A stretch of 64,000 nucleotides of DNA from VRUE01 sp963822295 (GCA_963822295.1 CAWGHD010000002.1:2108001-2172000); one strand, 5' to 3'. Counted from the first letter of the stretch, positions 26,555 to 35,323 are shown. Notes: generated by a model from the sequence alone, not told the origin. Numbers and translations are program-made.

Positions 26555-28674
26555 TGGTCCGCTCCCCTTCCGATCTTGTTGTTCCTTTGCTGCTTCTTCT
26601 TCTTTCTCTTCTTCTTCACACACTTGCCCTTGCGCTTGACGAAGCCCTTCTTGCACTTCTTCGGCCTCGTTTCTCCAGCGGGCGGAATCGGACCCGGCGT
26701 CGGCTGAACCGGCGGCACCGGTGTCACCGGAACTTCGGGCCCGGGAAGGGATGTGGTGGTGAAGGTCCGGTCGGGCCCGTGAGCGGTGCCCCCGAAGTTG
26801 ACCGCGACGACCCGGTAGTGGTAGGTGGTTCCGGGTTGGAGATCTTCGAGCGGAGAGGTGACCGGGTGAGCGGTTTCATCGTCTCCGATCGAGCTGCTGA
26901 CCAGGGTCGAGTTGCCGTACTGGCTGTCGGTGCCGTAGTCGACCGAGAACAGGGTCGGACCTCCTCCAGGGTTGATGCTGGCCGAGACCGTGGCACCCGT
27001 GGTCGTGATTTCGGAGGCTTCCGTGCCGGAGATCACCGGCACGGCGGGCGGGGAGGTGTTGAACTTGACGTCCGGGCCCATTGTCGTTCCCGAGCTGTTG
27101 GTCGCAACGACCCGGTAGTGGTAGGTCCCCTCGCCCGACGGCAGGTAGGTTTCGAGGGCTTCAACCGGGGCGGAGACCGATACCGGCCCCACCGCTGAGC
27201 TTTCGCCTCCGACCGCGACTTCCCCGTAGGCGCTCGTCGGGCCCCATTCGAATTCATAGGTGGTCGGGTCGCCGTCGCCGATGAACGAGCCGTTGAGGGT
27301 CGCGGAGCTCTGGGTTATTTCCGACGGCTCCTCGGTCTGCAGGGCGCGCACGTTGTGGGTCGTGAAGGTGCCGTCGATGTCCTTGTTGGTGCCGTTGGCA
27401 TTCGTCGCCGTAAACCGATAGTGGTAGGTCGTCTCTTTGCTCAGCCCGGCGAGCGAGGCCGCCACGGCCTGGGGCCCGCTGTAGGGGGTGCCCGTCGCAT
27501 CGGGCGAGCAGGGCACGGTGGAGCCATAGGCGGTCGTCGGCCCGTACTCGACTTTGCAGTCCGTGACGTTGCCGGCCGCCGCGGTCCCGATCAGAGCGTC
27601 CAGCTCGGCGGTCGTCTGCCCGCCGTCAGCCTCGACTTCGGTGATGTCCGGGGTGATCACACCTTTGTAGATCCGGACTTCTTTTTTGGCGACTCCCCCC
27701 GCCCTGCGGATCGCCGCGTACACGGTCGAGTCATTGCTGTTGACGGCGATGCCGGCGGACTGTTCGAATTCCCCCGTCGCGAAGGACTCGCGAAGGACTC
27801 CCTGCGAGTCGAAACGCGCCAGGGAGCTGTTGCGGTCCGAGTAGAGGTCGTTGGTGCTCGTGTCGACCGCGAAGGCGGTGCTGCCTGTGTCGATCACTTT
27901 CGACGGCGGTTTTTCCAATGAGAAGACCGAGGCGGCGAACTTGCGCACCTGCCCGGTTCCGGTGACCGACCCGTTGCTGGAGTAGATCGAGTTCTCGGTG
28001 TCCACCGCCAGCTTGCAGGTATTCGAAGGGAGCCCGTACATCGTTCCCGACACCGGCCAGGTCTGCTGCGGGCTGGCGTTGCCGATCCAGAGCCCCGGGC
28101 GGAACTTGTCGATGTAGGGGGTGACGATGAAGCCACTGTTGTGGGAGATCAGCCAGCTGCCGCTGTCATCCACCGCCACCCCGCAGTAGTTCCCCGTGTT
28201 GTTGGGGAAGGTCTCCGACAGGGAGCCCCGTTTGTGTTGCGCCGCAAGCAGGCCGGCGGGCGTGTAGACCCAGGCGTAGTTCTGATCGTTTCCGATGTAG
28301 ATCACGCCGTTGTTGACCCCGCCGGAGTTGTCGACGGCGACCGTCCTCGGGGCGGTCCCCAGGACGATGGTGTTCGACCCCGTCGCGGAGAAGTTCGAGG
28401 GGGCGCCGGCGGCGTTGAATTTCTTCAGTCTCGGCGGAGAAGCGGTGAGCAGATAGACGCTGTTCGTCGTCTCGTCGACGGCCATCGCGCGGAGATTTTC
28501 CTCCGGCAATTCGAAGCTCGACTGGAAGACATGGGTTACAGCTCCCTGCGCCGGGGCCGCAGACATCGCCCCCAACAGGCCGAGAACAAGGGCGGCGGGT
28601 AGCGCAAGCCGAGCCCAGGTCAGGCTTCGGGCACTTTGAATTGACCCCGCGAAGCGCGAATACGCGTCTCTCAC
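26551..28674 (-). CDS. Short type B protein B0 (NHL + three Fn3-like domains)
   Basis: 707 residues from GTG 28674 (GAGGGAG seven bases upstream). Signal peptide to about residue 43, NHL propeller to about 340 (GVIYIGNDQNYAWVY), three fibronectin-III-like domains (about 341-640), a Pro-rich linker and the tail KKCKKGFVKRKGKCVKKK. It lacks the CPNSxVRQQT signature, the TolB-like propeller and the DECHG motif, so it is a natural short form, not a truncation: the basic tail is intact. First gene of the five-gene operon; promoter site 4 lies at 28837-28865. Probably an exported adhesin-like or scaffold protein; partner unknown. Confidence 0.86.
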   Translation of the reverse strand: MRDAYSRFAGSIQSARSLTWARLALPAALVLGLLGAMSAAPAQGAVTHVFQSSFELPEENLRAMAVDETTNSVYLLTASPPRLKKFNAAGAPSNFSATGSNTIVLGTAPRTVAVDNSGGVNNGVIYIGNDQNYAWVYTPAGLLAAQHKRGSLSETFPNNTGNYCGVAVDDSGSWLISHNSGFIVTPYIDKFRPGLWIGNASPQQTWPVSGTMYGLPSNTCKLAVDTENSIYSSNGSVTGTGQVRKFAASVFSLEKPPSKVIDTGSTAFAVDTSTNDLYSDRNSSLARFDSQGVLRESFATGEFEQSAGIAVNSNDSTVYAAIRRAGGVAKKEVRIYKGVITPDITEVEADGGQTTAELDALIGTAAAGNVTDCKVEYGPTTAYGSTVPCSPDATGTPYSGPQAVAASLAGLSKETTYHYRFTATNANGTNKDIDGTFTTHNVRALQTEEPSEITQSSATLNGSFIGDGDPTTYEFEWGPTSAYGEVAVGGESSAVGPVSVSAPVEALETYLPSGEGTYHYRVVATNSSGTTMGPDVKFNTSPPAVPVISGTEASEITTTGATVSASINPGGGPTLFSVDYGTDSQYGNSTLVSSSIGDDETAHPVTSPLEDLQPGTTYHYRVVAVNFGGTAHGPDRTFTTTSLPGPEVPVTPVPPVQPTPGPIPPAGETRPKKCKKGFVKRKGKCVKKKRKKKKQQRNNKIGRGADQ

Positions 28675-28772
28675 TCGCTCTCTCCCTCTTGTCCCATCGC
28701 CACCTCGCTTTGCCTCGTTCCCGCACCCCCTTTGGTGCGAGTCCCCTGAGCTTGCTTGGCAGCTGTTTTTTT

Positions 28773-28792
28773 CTCTTGCCTTTTGGAACACA
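28773..28792 (-). other. Conserved 5'-leader block (second copy)
   Basis: Counterpart of the block at 8800-8820, reading GTGTTCCAAAAGGCAAGAGA on the minus strand. Here the flanks AGCTGT and ACAGCT could pair and close a hairpin with the block in its loop. It lies about 45 bases downstream of the -10 of promoter site 4. Confidence 0.4.
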
Positions 28793-28836
28793 GCTAGATC
28801 CATCTAAGATCGCTAGTGTTTCCGGAGGCGGCAGCG

Positions 28837-28865
28837 ATTAGAACACAAGTGGACCAAACTGTCAA
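28837..28865 (-). promoter_or_regulatory. Regulon promoter, site 4 (drives the five-gene operon)
   Basis: TTGACA at 28865-28860, 17 bases with GGTCC and TGTGTT, TCTAAT at 28842-28837 on the minus strand. It lies between the type B0 gene and the divergent broken tandem TetR gene, the same layout as site 1. The gap 28675-28970 holds only this, the leader and the TetR upstream region. Confidence 0.75.
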
Positions 28866-28970
28866 GAGACGGAAATGTTTCCCAGGGGTTGCATGTTAGT
28901 TTTTTGGCTTTAGAATGGGAAAAGTCGCGTTGCCATTGGTCAAGATTTGAGCCGAATGCGTACCACCTAA

Positions 28971-30322
28971 ATGACGCCTTCCGACCGCATTGAGGACCGC
29001 TCGCATACCCCGTCGTCGGCTGCCTCGACGACCAGGACTCCATGGGGTGACGCCGCGGAGCTGCGCACGAAAATGCTGCGCCCCGGCAGGGGCACGCCCC
29101 GCGACGAGGCGGAGCGGAACCAGCGCGAGCGGCTCTTCGCGGCGATGGCGGCGACGGTCGCCGAGAAGGGCTACGAGGCGACCACCGTCGCCGACCTGGT
29201 CGAGCTCTCCGGCGTCTCGCGCAGCGCCTTCTACCGTCACTTCGACCGACAAGGAGGAGTGCTTCCTGACCGCCGCCGAGGCCCTGATCGAGCCGACCCT
29301 GGAACTGATGGAAAAAGCCGAGCAGAGCCCCTCCGGCCAGGGGCGGACCGAGCAGGCCCTCGAGGCCTTCCTGCATCTGCTCGCCGCCCAGCCGGCGGCC
29401 TCGAAGATGTGCTTCGTCGAGATCTACGCCGCCGGCCCGGACGGCGTCGCCGTGGTCGAGCGCACCCTCGACATCTTCGAGAGGTTCGGCAACGACGCTG
29501 TTCGAGCAGATCCCCGGGCGCGAGGAGATGCCCTCGCAGATGATCAGGGCGATGATCGGCGGGCTGCAGAAGGTCGTCCACAAGCGCCTCTATCGCGACG
29601 AAGAGGACCAGCTGGTGGAGCTCGCGCCGCAGATCTGGGATTGGTGGCTCTCCTACCCGCCGCCGCCCGGGCCGCTGCGGGCGCAGCGCCGCCGGCTGCA
29701 GCGCCCGCATCCCTTCGAGGAGCGCCAGGCGGTCGCCAACCCGCCCGAGCGGGTGCTGCGGGCGCTGGCCGCGGTGGTCGCCGAGAAGGGCTACCCGGCG
29801 ACGACCGTGGCCGAGGTGGTGGACCGCGCCTCGACCTCCCAGCGGACCTTCTACGAGCACTTCGCCAACAAGGAAGAGGCGCTGCTCGCCGCCCTCGACA
29901 GCGGCTCCTCGCAGATGCTCGCCACCGTCCTGCCGGCCTTTCGGCGGGCGCCGACCTGGGAGCAGTCGGTGCTCGGGGCCTATGAGGCGATGTTCGGGTT
30001 CGGCACCGAAGAGCCCGAGTACACCCAGCTCGGCGCGGTCGAGATGTACGCCGCCGGCAAACGGGCGCTGCAGACCCGCGACACGATCATGGAAGGGCTG
30101 GAGGCTCTGCTCGCCCCGGGCTATGAGCTCTCCCCAGAGACCTCGCCGATCGCCGCCGAGGCGATCGGCGGCGCGATCTACGCGCTGATCTACGACCAGG
30201 TCAAGGCGAAGGGGCCGGAGAGCATGCCCGAGCTGGTCCCGATGGCGACCTACATGACCCTCGCCCCGTTCATCGGCGCCGAGCAGGCCTACGCCCTCGC
30301 CGCCGGCGACAACGGCGACTAG
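28971..30322 (+). pseudogene. Tandem TetR-family regulator broken by two +1 insertions
   Basis: Closely matches the intact tandem TetR at 9,035 over its whole length but needs three frames. Frame 1 runs from ATG 28971 to HTH 1 (GVSRSAFYRHFD). An extra C at 29246/29247, after TTCGAC, shifts the frame; DKEECFLTAAEAL...IFERFGND then continues. An extra G near 29497 shifts it again before LFEQIPGR, and the rest (MIRAMIGGLQKVV...STSQRTFYEHF...TYMTLAPFIGAE) reads to a TAG at 30322. Both changes are single C/G insertions in GC-rich DNA. Codons elsewhere show no decay, so either sequencing errors or very recent inactivation is possible. If intact, it would be a divergent regulator of the operon from 28,674. 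Confidence 0.8.
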
Positions 30323-30852
30323 CGGGAGCCCACCCGCGCCTCGCGCAGCTCCTCGATCATCTCGATCATCTTGCCGTGGTAGGCGAGGCCGGCGACCAGG
30401 GTCCGCTCGGAGGCCTCGAAACCCTCCGCGGAGCGCACCGCCTCGAGGTAGCCGGCGAGCTCGACCAGCTTCGCCCGATGCCACTCCACCCGGCTCTCGA
30501 CAAGGAGGTCGGGGTCGGCGCCCGCGAAGACCTTGAGCATGAATTCGTCGCGCAGCTGCGGCGGCGCGGAGACGGGCTCGGACGCCCACTCGTGCAGCGC
30601 CCGCCGGCCCTCGTCGGTCAGCGAGTAGCTCTTGCGGCGCCGGCCGCCGGCCTCCTTGGCGACCGACAGGTAGCCGCCCGCGGCCAGCCGGGCGGGCTCG
30701 TCGTAGGCGGTCGTGTGCGGCACGGGCCAGAAGTTCTGGATCGATTTGTCGAGCGCCTGCTTGATGTCGTAGGAGGTCCCCTCCCCGAGCTGGTCGAGGA
30801 GCGCGAGCAGCGCGTATGAGGTCGTCGTCAGCTTGATCGGCTTGCTTTTCAC
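30319..30852 (-). CDS. PadR-family transcriptional regulator
   Basis: 177 residues. An N-terminal winged helix (TTTSYALLALLDQLGEGTSYDIKQAL, GYLSVAKEAGGRRRKSYSLTDEG) is followed by a helical C-terminal dimer region, the PadR/Vir layout. GTG at 30852 appears to begin the transcript (no ribosome site, -10-like TATACG nearby). It is divergent from the FAD monooxygenase with 26 bases between them and probably controls both genes. Its 3' end overlaps the end of the broken TetR by four bases. Confidence 0.85.
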   Translation of the reverse strand: MKSKPIKLTTTSYALLALLDQLGEGTSYDIKQALDKSIQNFWPVPHTTAYDEPARLAAGGYLSVAKEAGGRRRKSYSLTDEGRRALHEWASEPVSAPPQLRDEFMLKVFAGADPDLLVESRVEWHRAKLVELAGYLEAVRSAEGFEASERTLVAGLAYHGKMIEMIEELREARVGSR

Positions 30853-30863
30853 AGTTCGAAGCG

Positions 30864-30869
30864 TATAGT
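30864..30869. promoter_or_regulatory. Shared divergent promoter core
   Basis: TATAGT reads as a -10 for the monooxygenase, nine bases ahead of its ATG at 30879. The opposite strand of the same near-symmetrical GTATAGTAC offers TATACG for the PadR gene. Both transcripts would be leaderless or nearly so, and a PadR dimer here would block both. Confidence 0.5.
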
Positions 30870-30878
30870 ACGGGTCGT

Positions 30879-32174
30879 ATGAACGAGAGCGGCAACGGCA
30901 ACGAGACGATCGGCTCCGACTACGACGCGGTGGTCGTCGGCGGCAGCCTCGCGGGCTGCGCCACGGCGATCCTGCTCGGCGGCGAAGGGCTGCGGGTGGC
31001 CGTGGTCGAGAAGCAGCCGGACCCCGCCGCCTTCAAGCGGATGTGCTCGCATTTCATCCAGGCCTCGAGCGTGCCGACGCTCGAACGCCTCGGCCTGCTC
31101 GAGCCGATCGTGGAAGCGGGCGGGGTGCGCTCGCGGATCCGCGCCTGGACGCCCTGGGGGACGATCGACCCGCCGCCGGAGCGCTGCGGCTACGCCGTCA
31201 ACATCCGCCGCGAGCTGCTCGATCCGATGTGCCGAGAGGCCGCGGCGGCGACGCCGGGCGTGGACCTTTACCTCGGCCGCGCGGCGACCGGCCTGCTCCA
31301 TGAAGGCGAGGGGGTCTCCGGCGTCACCGTTCGCAGCCCCGACGGCGAGGAGCGGACGCTGCGGGCGCCGCTCGTGATCGGCGCCGACGGCCGCGACTCG
31401 CAGGTGGCGAAGATGGCCGAGGTCGGCGAAAAGACCCATCCCCACGGGCGCTTCGCCTACGGCTCCTACTTCGAGGGCCCGCCGATCGAGGGCTCGCCGG
31501 ACGGCAAGATCTGGTTCGCCGACCCGAACTGGGCCGCCGCCTTCCCGACCGACAGCGACCTCACCTTCTATGCGGCGATGCCGACCAAGGACATGCTGCC
31601 CGAGTTCAAGCGAGACCCGGAGGGGGCGCTCCTCTCCTTCATGGCGGCCCTCCCGGAGCCGCCGCCGATCATGGAGTCGCGCCGCGTCGAGGACGTCGTC
31701 GGCAAGATCGACATGACGAACCGGGTCAGGGGCCCGGTCGCGCCCGGTCTGGCCCTGGTCGGAGACGCGGCCCTCGCCACCGACCCGCTGTTCGGCGTCG
31801 GCTGCGGCTGGGCCTTCCAGACGGGTGAATGGCTCGCCGACTCCGTCGCCCCGGCGCTGCGCGGCGAGGAGTCGCTCGATCGCGGGCTGAAGCGCTACCG
31901 CCGCCTGCACAAACGGAGGCTCGGCGGCCACGCCTTCATGATCCACGACTACGCCACCGGGAGGCCGGTGAGCGGTCCCGAAAAGCTGCTCTTCAAAGCC
32001 GCGGCGCGCGACCCGAAGCTCGCCTCCAGGTTCGACGCCTTCGCCACCCGCCGGGTGGGCCCGGCCCGGATGCTCGCGACCACGGTTCCGAGGGCGATGG
32101 TCGTCAACGCCCGCCATGCCCTGAGCCGCCGTGGCGAGGAGGAGTCCTCCTCCTCGGAGGTGGCCGCCGCCTAG
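30879..32174 (+). CDS. FAD-dependent monooxygenase / geranylgeranyl-reductase-like oxidoreductase
   Basis: 431 residues. A Rossmann FAD-binding start (YDAVVVGGSLAGCATAILL, then VVEKQ), a GADGRDS motif near 165, and GDAALATDPLFGVGCGWAFQTGEWLAD near 290 mark a group A flavoprotein of the PHBH/GGR superfamily. Substrate cannot be told from sequence. Divergent from a PadR regulator, a common layout for xenobiotic or phenolic responses. The C-terminus ends in a Ser/Glu-rich tail. The 3' end overlaps the convergent ohr gene by four bases. Confidence 0.82.
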   Translation: MNESGNGNETIGSDYDAVVVGGSLAGCATAILLGGEGLRVAVVEKQPDPAAFKRMCSHFIQASSVPTLERLGLLEPIVEAGGVRSRIRAWTPWGTIDPPPERCGYAVNIRRELLDPMCREAAAATPGVDLYLGRAATGLLHEGEGVSGVTVRSPDGEERTLRAPLVIGADGRDSQVAKMAEVGEKTHPHGRFAYGSYFEGPPIEGSPDGKIWFADPNWAAAFPTDSDLTFYAAMPTKDMLPEFKRDPEGALLSFMAALPEPPPIMESRRVEDVVGKIDMTNRVRGPVAPGLALVGDAALATDPLFGVGCGWAFQTGEWLADSVAPALRGEESLDRGLKRYRRLHKRRLGGHAFMIHDYATGRPVSGPEKLLFKAAARDPKLASRFDAFATRRVGPARMLATTVPRAMVVNARHALSRRGEEESSSSEVAAA

Positions 32175-32608
32175 GCGGAGACCGGCGCGCCGTTGGCGCT
32201 GAGGGCGATCTCGATGTTGCCGCGGGTCGCGTTCGAGTAGGGGCAGACCCTGTGGGCCGCCGCGACCAGGTCCACGGCCTCCTCCTCGCCGAGCGTCGGC
32301 AGCTTCACCGCCAGCTCGACGGCGATCCTGAAGCTGCGGTCCTCGCCGGTCACCAGCATCACCTTGGAGTCGACCTCGACCTCGCCGAGGTCGAGCTTGC
32401 GACGGCGGGCGACGGCGCCCACGGCGCTCTCGAAGCAGGAGGCGTAGCCGACCGCGAAGAGCTGCTCGGGGTTGGTTCCGGGCTCCTCCCCTCCCAGCTC
32501 GGGCGGCGAGCGCAGATCGACCTCGAGCGCCCCGTCGGAGGTGCGGCCGTGGCCGGCGATCCTGCCGCCGGTGACGTGGGCCTCGGCGGTGTAGAGGACC
32601 TTGCCCAT
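32171..32608 (-). CDS. ohr: Ohr-type OsmC-family peroxide reductase
   Basis: 145 residues, the usual Ohr length. Ohr proteins reduce organic hydroperoxides with two Cys, here in NPEQLFAVGYASCFESA and VCPYSNATRGNIE, with the conserved Arg in the first third. The N-terminal YTAEAHVTGGR strand and the C-terminal SANGAPVS are typical. It is convergent with the FAD monooxygenase; no OhrR repressor is adjacent. Cytoplasmic. Subfamily assignment (Ohr rather than OsmC) is based on the VCPYSNATRGN context. Confidence 0.87.
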   Translation of the reverse strand: MGKVLYTAEAHVTGGRIAGHGRTSDGALEVDLRSPPELGGEEPGTNPEQLFAVGYASCFESAVGAVARRRKLDLGEVEVDSKVMLVTGEDRSFRIAVELAVKLPTLGEEEAVDLVAAAHRVCPYSNATRGNIEIALSANGAPVSA

Positions 32609-32642
32609 CGACCAAGCCTAGTGCCCCGGCGGCGGGGCCGGC

Positions 32643-33716
32643 TCAGAGCAGCCGCAGCGTGTTGCCGTTGCGGCCGCGGGGGGAGAAGCGGGCGCCGTCG
32701 GCCTTCGCCTGGAGCAGGCGCTGGTCCGCGGCGTGGAGCAGGGTCTCGAAGGCGCCGCCGTCCTCCGGGAAGATCGCCAGGCCCCCCGACGCGTGCGGGC
32801 TCGGGAGGCGCGAGCCGGGCTCACCGGCCGCGATCGCATTGAGGATCGACTCGGCCACGCGGTGCGCCCCCTCGCCGTGGGAGCCCGGGGCGATCACCGC
32901 GAACTCGTCGCCCCCGATGCGGGCGATCAGGTCGGTGGAGCGCAGCACGCTGCGGGCCCGCTCGGCCGTCTGCTGCAGGACGGCGTCGCCGATCTGGTGG
33001 CCGTACTCGTCGTTGATCGACTTGAAGTCGTCGAGGTCGATCACCAACAGCGAGAAGGGCTGGCGGTCGGCATCGCGCCGTCCACCGTCGGGCTCGGCGC
33101 GTGCCGCGAGCTCGCGGCGCAGGGCCGCGTCGAAGGCGCGGCGGTTGGCGACACCGGTCAGCGGGTCGCGGTTGGCGATCTCACGCTGGCGCGCCTCGGC
33201 GTCGACCAGCCGGCGCTTGAGGCTGACCATCACCGAGGTGGCGGCGAGGAAGGCGGCGGCGAGGACCAGGTACCGCGAGGCGAAGGCGTGGTCGATCGCC
33301 CGGTCGTCGTAGAGCAGGGGGGCGCCGGCGACGAGAACGAGCTCGATCGCCAGCGGCCAGGCCCAGCGCGCTGGGAAGAAGAAGGCGGCGTAGAGGAGCG
33401 AGCAGACGAGCAGCGGTTCGACGTAGCTGATCGAGCCGCCGGTCAGGTAGATGGCGACGCCGACCACGGGGACCGTGACGACCATGCCGATCGCCAGCGC
33501 CTGCATCGATGCCCGGTCCCAGGGGATGACGCCGGTCAGGCTGCCGAGCCCGTAGAGCAGGACCAGCCCGGCGAGCGGGAGCACGACCGCGACCCCCGCG
33601 TGGGAGGCGCCGGGCATAAAGGTCGCTGCGATGCTGACCAGCGCGCCGACGACCCACATGCCGCCGGAGATGCGGCCCATGCGCGTGCGCTCGTCCACCG
33701 GGTGTTCGCTTGCCAT
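32643..33716 (-). CDS. Membrane-bound diguanylate cyclase (GGDEF)
   Basis: 357 residues. About six membrane segments occupy residues 18-180 with no recognised sensor domain, then a GGDEF domain starts at DPLTGVANRRAF. It has the metal-binding IDLDDFKSINDEYGH, the active-site RIGGDEF, and an RSTD inhibitory site exactly five residues upstream, so an active, product-inhibited c-di-GMP synthase is expected. No EAL domain. It sits alone between ohr and the MFS gene. Confidence 0.9.
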   Translation of the reverse strand: MASEHPVDERTRMGRISGGMWVVGALVSIAATFMPGASHAGVAVVLPLAGLVLLYGLGSLTGVIPWDRASMQALAIGMVVTVPVVGVAIYLTGGSISYVEPLLVCSLLYAAFFFPARWAWPLAIELVLVAGAPLLYDDRAIDHAFASRYLVLAAAFLAATSVMVSLKRRLVDAEARQREIANRDPLTGVANRRAFDAALRRELAARAEPDGGRRDADRQPFSLLVIDLDDFKSINDEYGHQIGDAVLQQTAERARSVLRSTDLIARIGGDEFAVIAPGSHGEGAHRVAESILNAIAAGEPGSRLPSPHASGGLAIFPEDGGAFETLLHAADQRLLQAKADGARFSPRGRNGNTLRLL

Positions 33717-33772
33717 GCCGCTCTATCGGCGGCTGGGCGAATGTGTTGAGCGATACAAGCGGATTCCCGCGG

Positions 33773-35257
33773 CTAGGCGATCTCCGAGTAGGCGGGCTCG
33801 GGGCCGGCGGCCTCGGGCGCGGCCTCCCCTTCGGCATCTTCCGGCGCCTCCTCCGGCGCGCGCAGGACGAAGATCGAGAGCAGCAGCGCGATCCCGACCA
33901 GCGCCGCCCCGACCAGATAGGCGAGGTGGTAGCCGGAGTTGAGGGCGGCCATTTCCGCGACGCCCTCCGCTTCGAGGTTCTCGGTGCGCTGGGTGGCGAG
34001 CGTCGCCAGCACCGCCAGGCCGATCGCCCCGCCGACCTGGGCGGTGGTGTTGACCAGCCCCGAGGCGAGACCGGCGTCCTCCGGCGTCGCCCCGGACATC
34101 GCCAGCGTCATCAGCGACGGGAAGGAGGCGCCGATCCCGAAGCCGGTGATCAGCATCGCCGGCATCACGTCGACGAGGTAGTCGCCGTCGACCGGCGTGC
34201 GGGCGAAGAGCAGCAGCCCCGTGCCGATGATCGCGAGGCCCGGGATCAGCGTCTGGCGGGGGCCGAAGCGGGTGATCAGCTTCTCCGAGAAGCCGAGCGA
34301 CATCGTCCCCATCACCAGCGTCGCCGGCAGGAAGGCGAGGCCGACCTGGAGCGCGTCGTACTCGAGGATCAGCTGCAGGTAGAGGGCGCCGAGGAAGAAC
34401 ATCGAGAACATCCCGGCGACGAGCAGCGCCTGGATCGCGTTCGCCGCGGAGACGTTGCGCGAATGGAAGAGGCGCAGCGGCATCAGCGGGGTCTCGATCC
34501 GCGCCTGGCGGGCGACGAAGGCGACCAGCATCGCGATCGAGGCGCCGCTCAGGATCAGGGTCTGCGCCGAGGTCCAGCCGTGCTCGGTGACGCCGAGGAT
34601 CGAGTAGGTGCCGATCATCAGGCCGCCGATCAGCAGGATCGCGCCCGGCACGTCGGCGCCCTTCTCGAGGCCGATTCCGGGGCTGTCCTCGATCAGCCTC
34701 AGGGTGAAGAAGGCCGTGGCGATCCCGATCGGGACGTTGATGAAGAAGATCCAGTGCCAGCTGATCGCCTCGGTCAGGACGCCGCCGAGGAGCAGGCCGA
34801 TCGAGCCGCCGGCGGAGGCGACGAAGCCGTAGACGCCGATCGCCTTCGCCTGCTCCCGTTTCTCCGGGAACATGGTCACGATCATCCCGAGGACGACCGC
34901 CGAGGTGAGCGCTCCGGCGATGCCCTGCACGAAGCGGGCGCCGATCAGCATCCCCTCGGTCTGGGCGATCGCGCAGAGCAGCGAGGCGGCGATGAAGACG
35001 GCGAGGCCTGCGAGGAAGATTTTCCGCTTGCCGATCAGGTCGCCGAGGCGCCCGGCGAGCAGGAGCAGGCCGCCGAAGGGGATCAGGTAGGCGTTGACGA
35101 CCCAGGCGAGACCGCTCTGGGAGAAGCCAAGGTCGTCCTTGATCGAAGGCAGGGCGACGTTCACGATCGTCACGTCGAGGACGATCATCAGGACGCCCGC
35201 GCAGAGGACGTAGAGGGCCAGCCAGCGCTGGCGGTCGGTGTGCAATTCGGGGGTCAC
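33773..35257 (-). CDS. MFS multidrug exporter, EmrB/QacA (DHA2, 14 TM) type
   Basis: 494 residues, the usual DHA2 length. Motif C-like and motif A elements are visible (LDVTIVNVALPSI at the start of TM1; GRLGDLIGKRKIF after TM2; GGSIGLLLGGVLTEAISWHWIFFINVPIG in TM5-6). The start is a GTG with AAGGAG 11 bases upstream. The C-terminal tail is acidic (EEAPEDAEGEAAPEAAG). Divergent from an HxlR-type regulator with a 14-bp near-palindrome between them, so induction by the transported compound is likely. Confidence 0.9.
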   Translation of the reverse strand: MTPELHTDRQRWLALYVLCAGVLMIVLDVTIVNVALPSIKDDLGFSQSGLAWVVNAYLIPFGGLLLLAGRLGDLIGKRKIFLAGLAVFIAASLLCAIAQTEGMLIGARFVQGIAGALTSAVVLGMIVTMFPEKREQAKAIGVYGFVASAGGSIGLLLGGVLTEAISWHWIFFINVPIGIATAFFTLRLIEDSPGIGLEKGADVPGAILLIGGLMIGTYSILGVTEHGWTSAQTLILSGASIAMLVAFVARQARIETPLMPLRLFHSRNVSAANAIQALLVAGMFSMFFLGALYLQLILEYDALQVGLAFLPATLVMGTMSLGFSEKLITRFGPRQTLIPGLAIIGTGLLLFARTPVDGDYLVDVMPAMLITGFGIGASFPSLMTLAMSGATPEDAGLASGLVNTTAQVGGAIGLAVLATLATQRTENLEAEGVAEMAALNSGYHLAYLVGAALVGIALLLSIFVLRAPEEAPEDAEGEAAPEAAGPEPAYSEIA

Positions 35258-35323
35258 GGGGGAGCGGTCTCCTTCCTCGGCGGGGGGCGCGATTCGGGCA
35301 CCCTAGCAGACGGTTCAAAAAAA

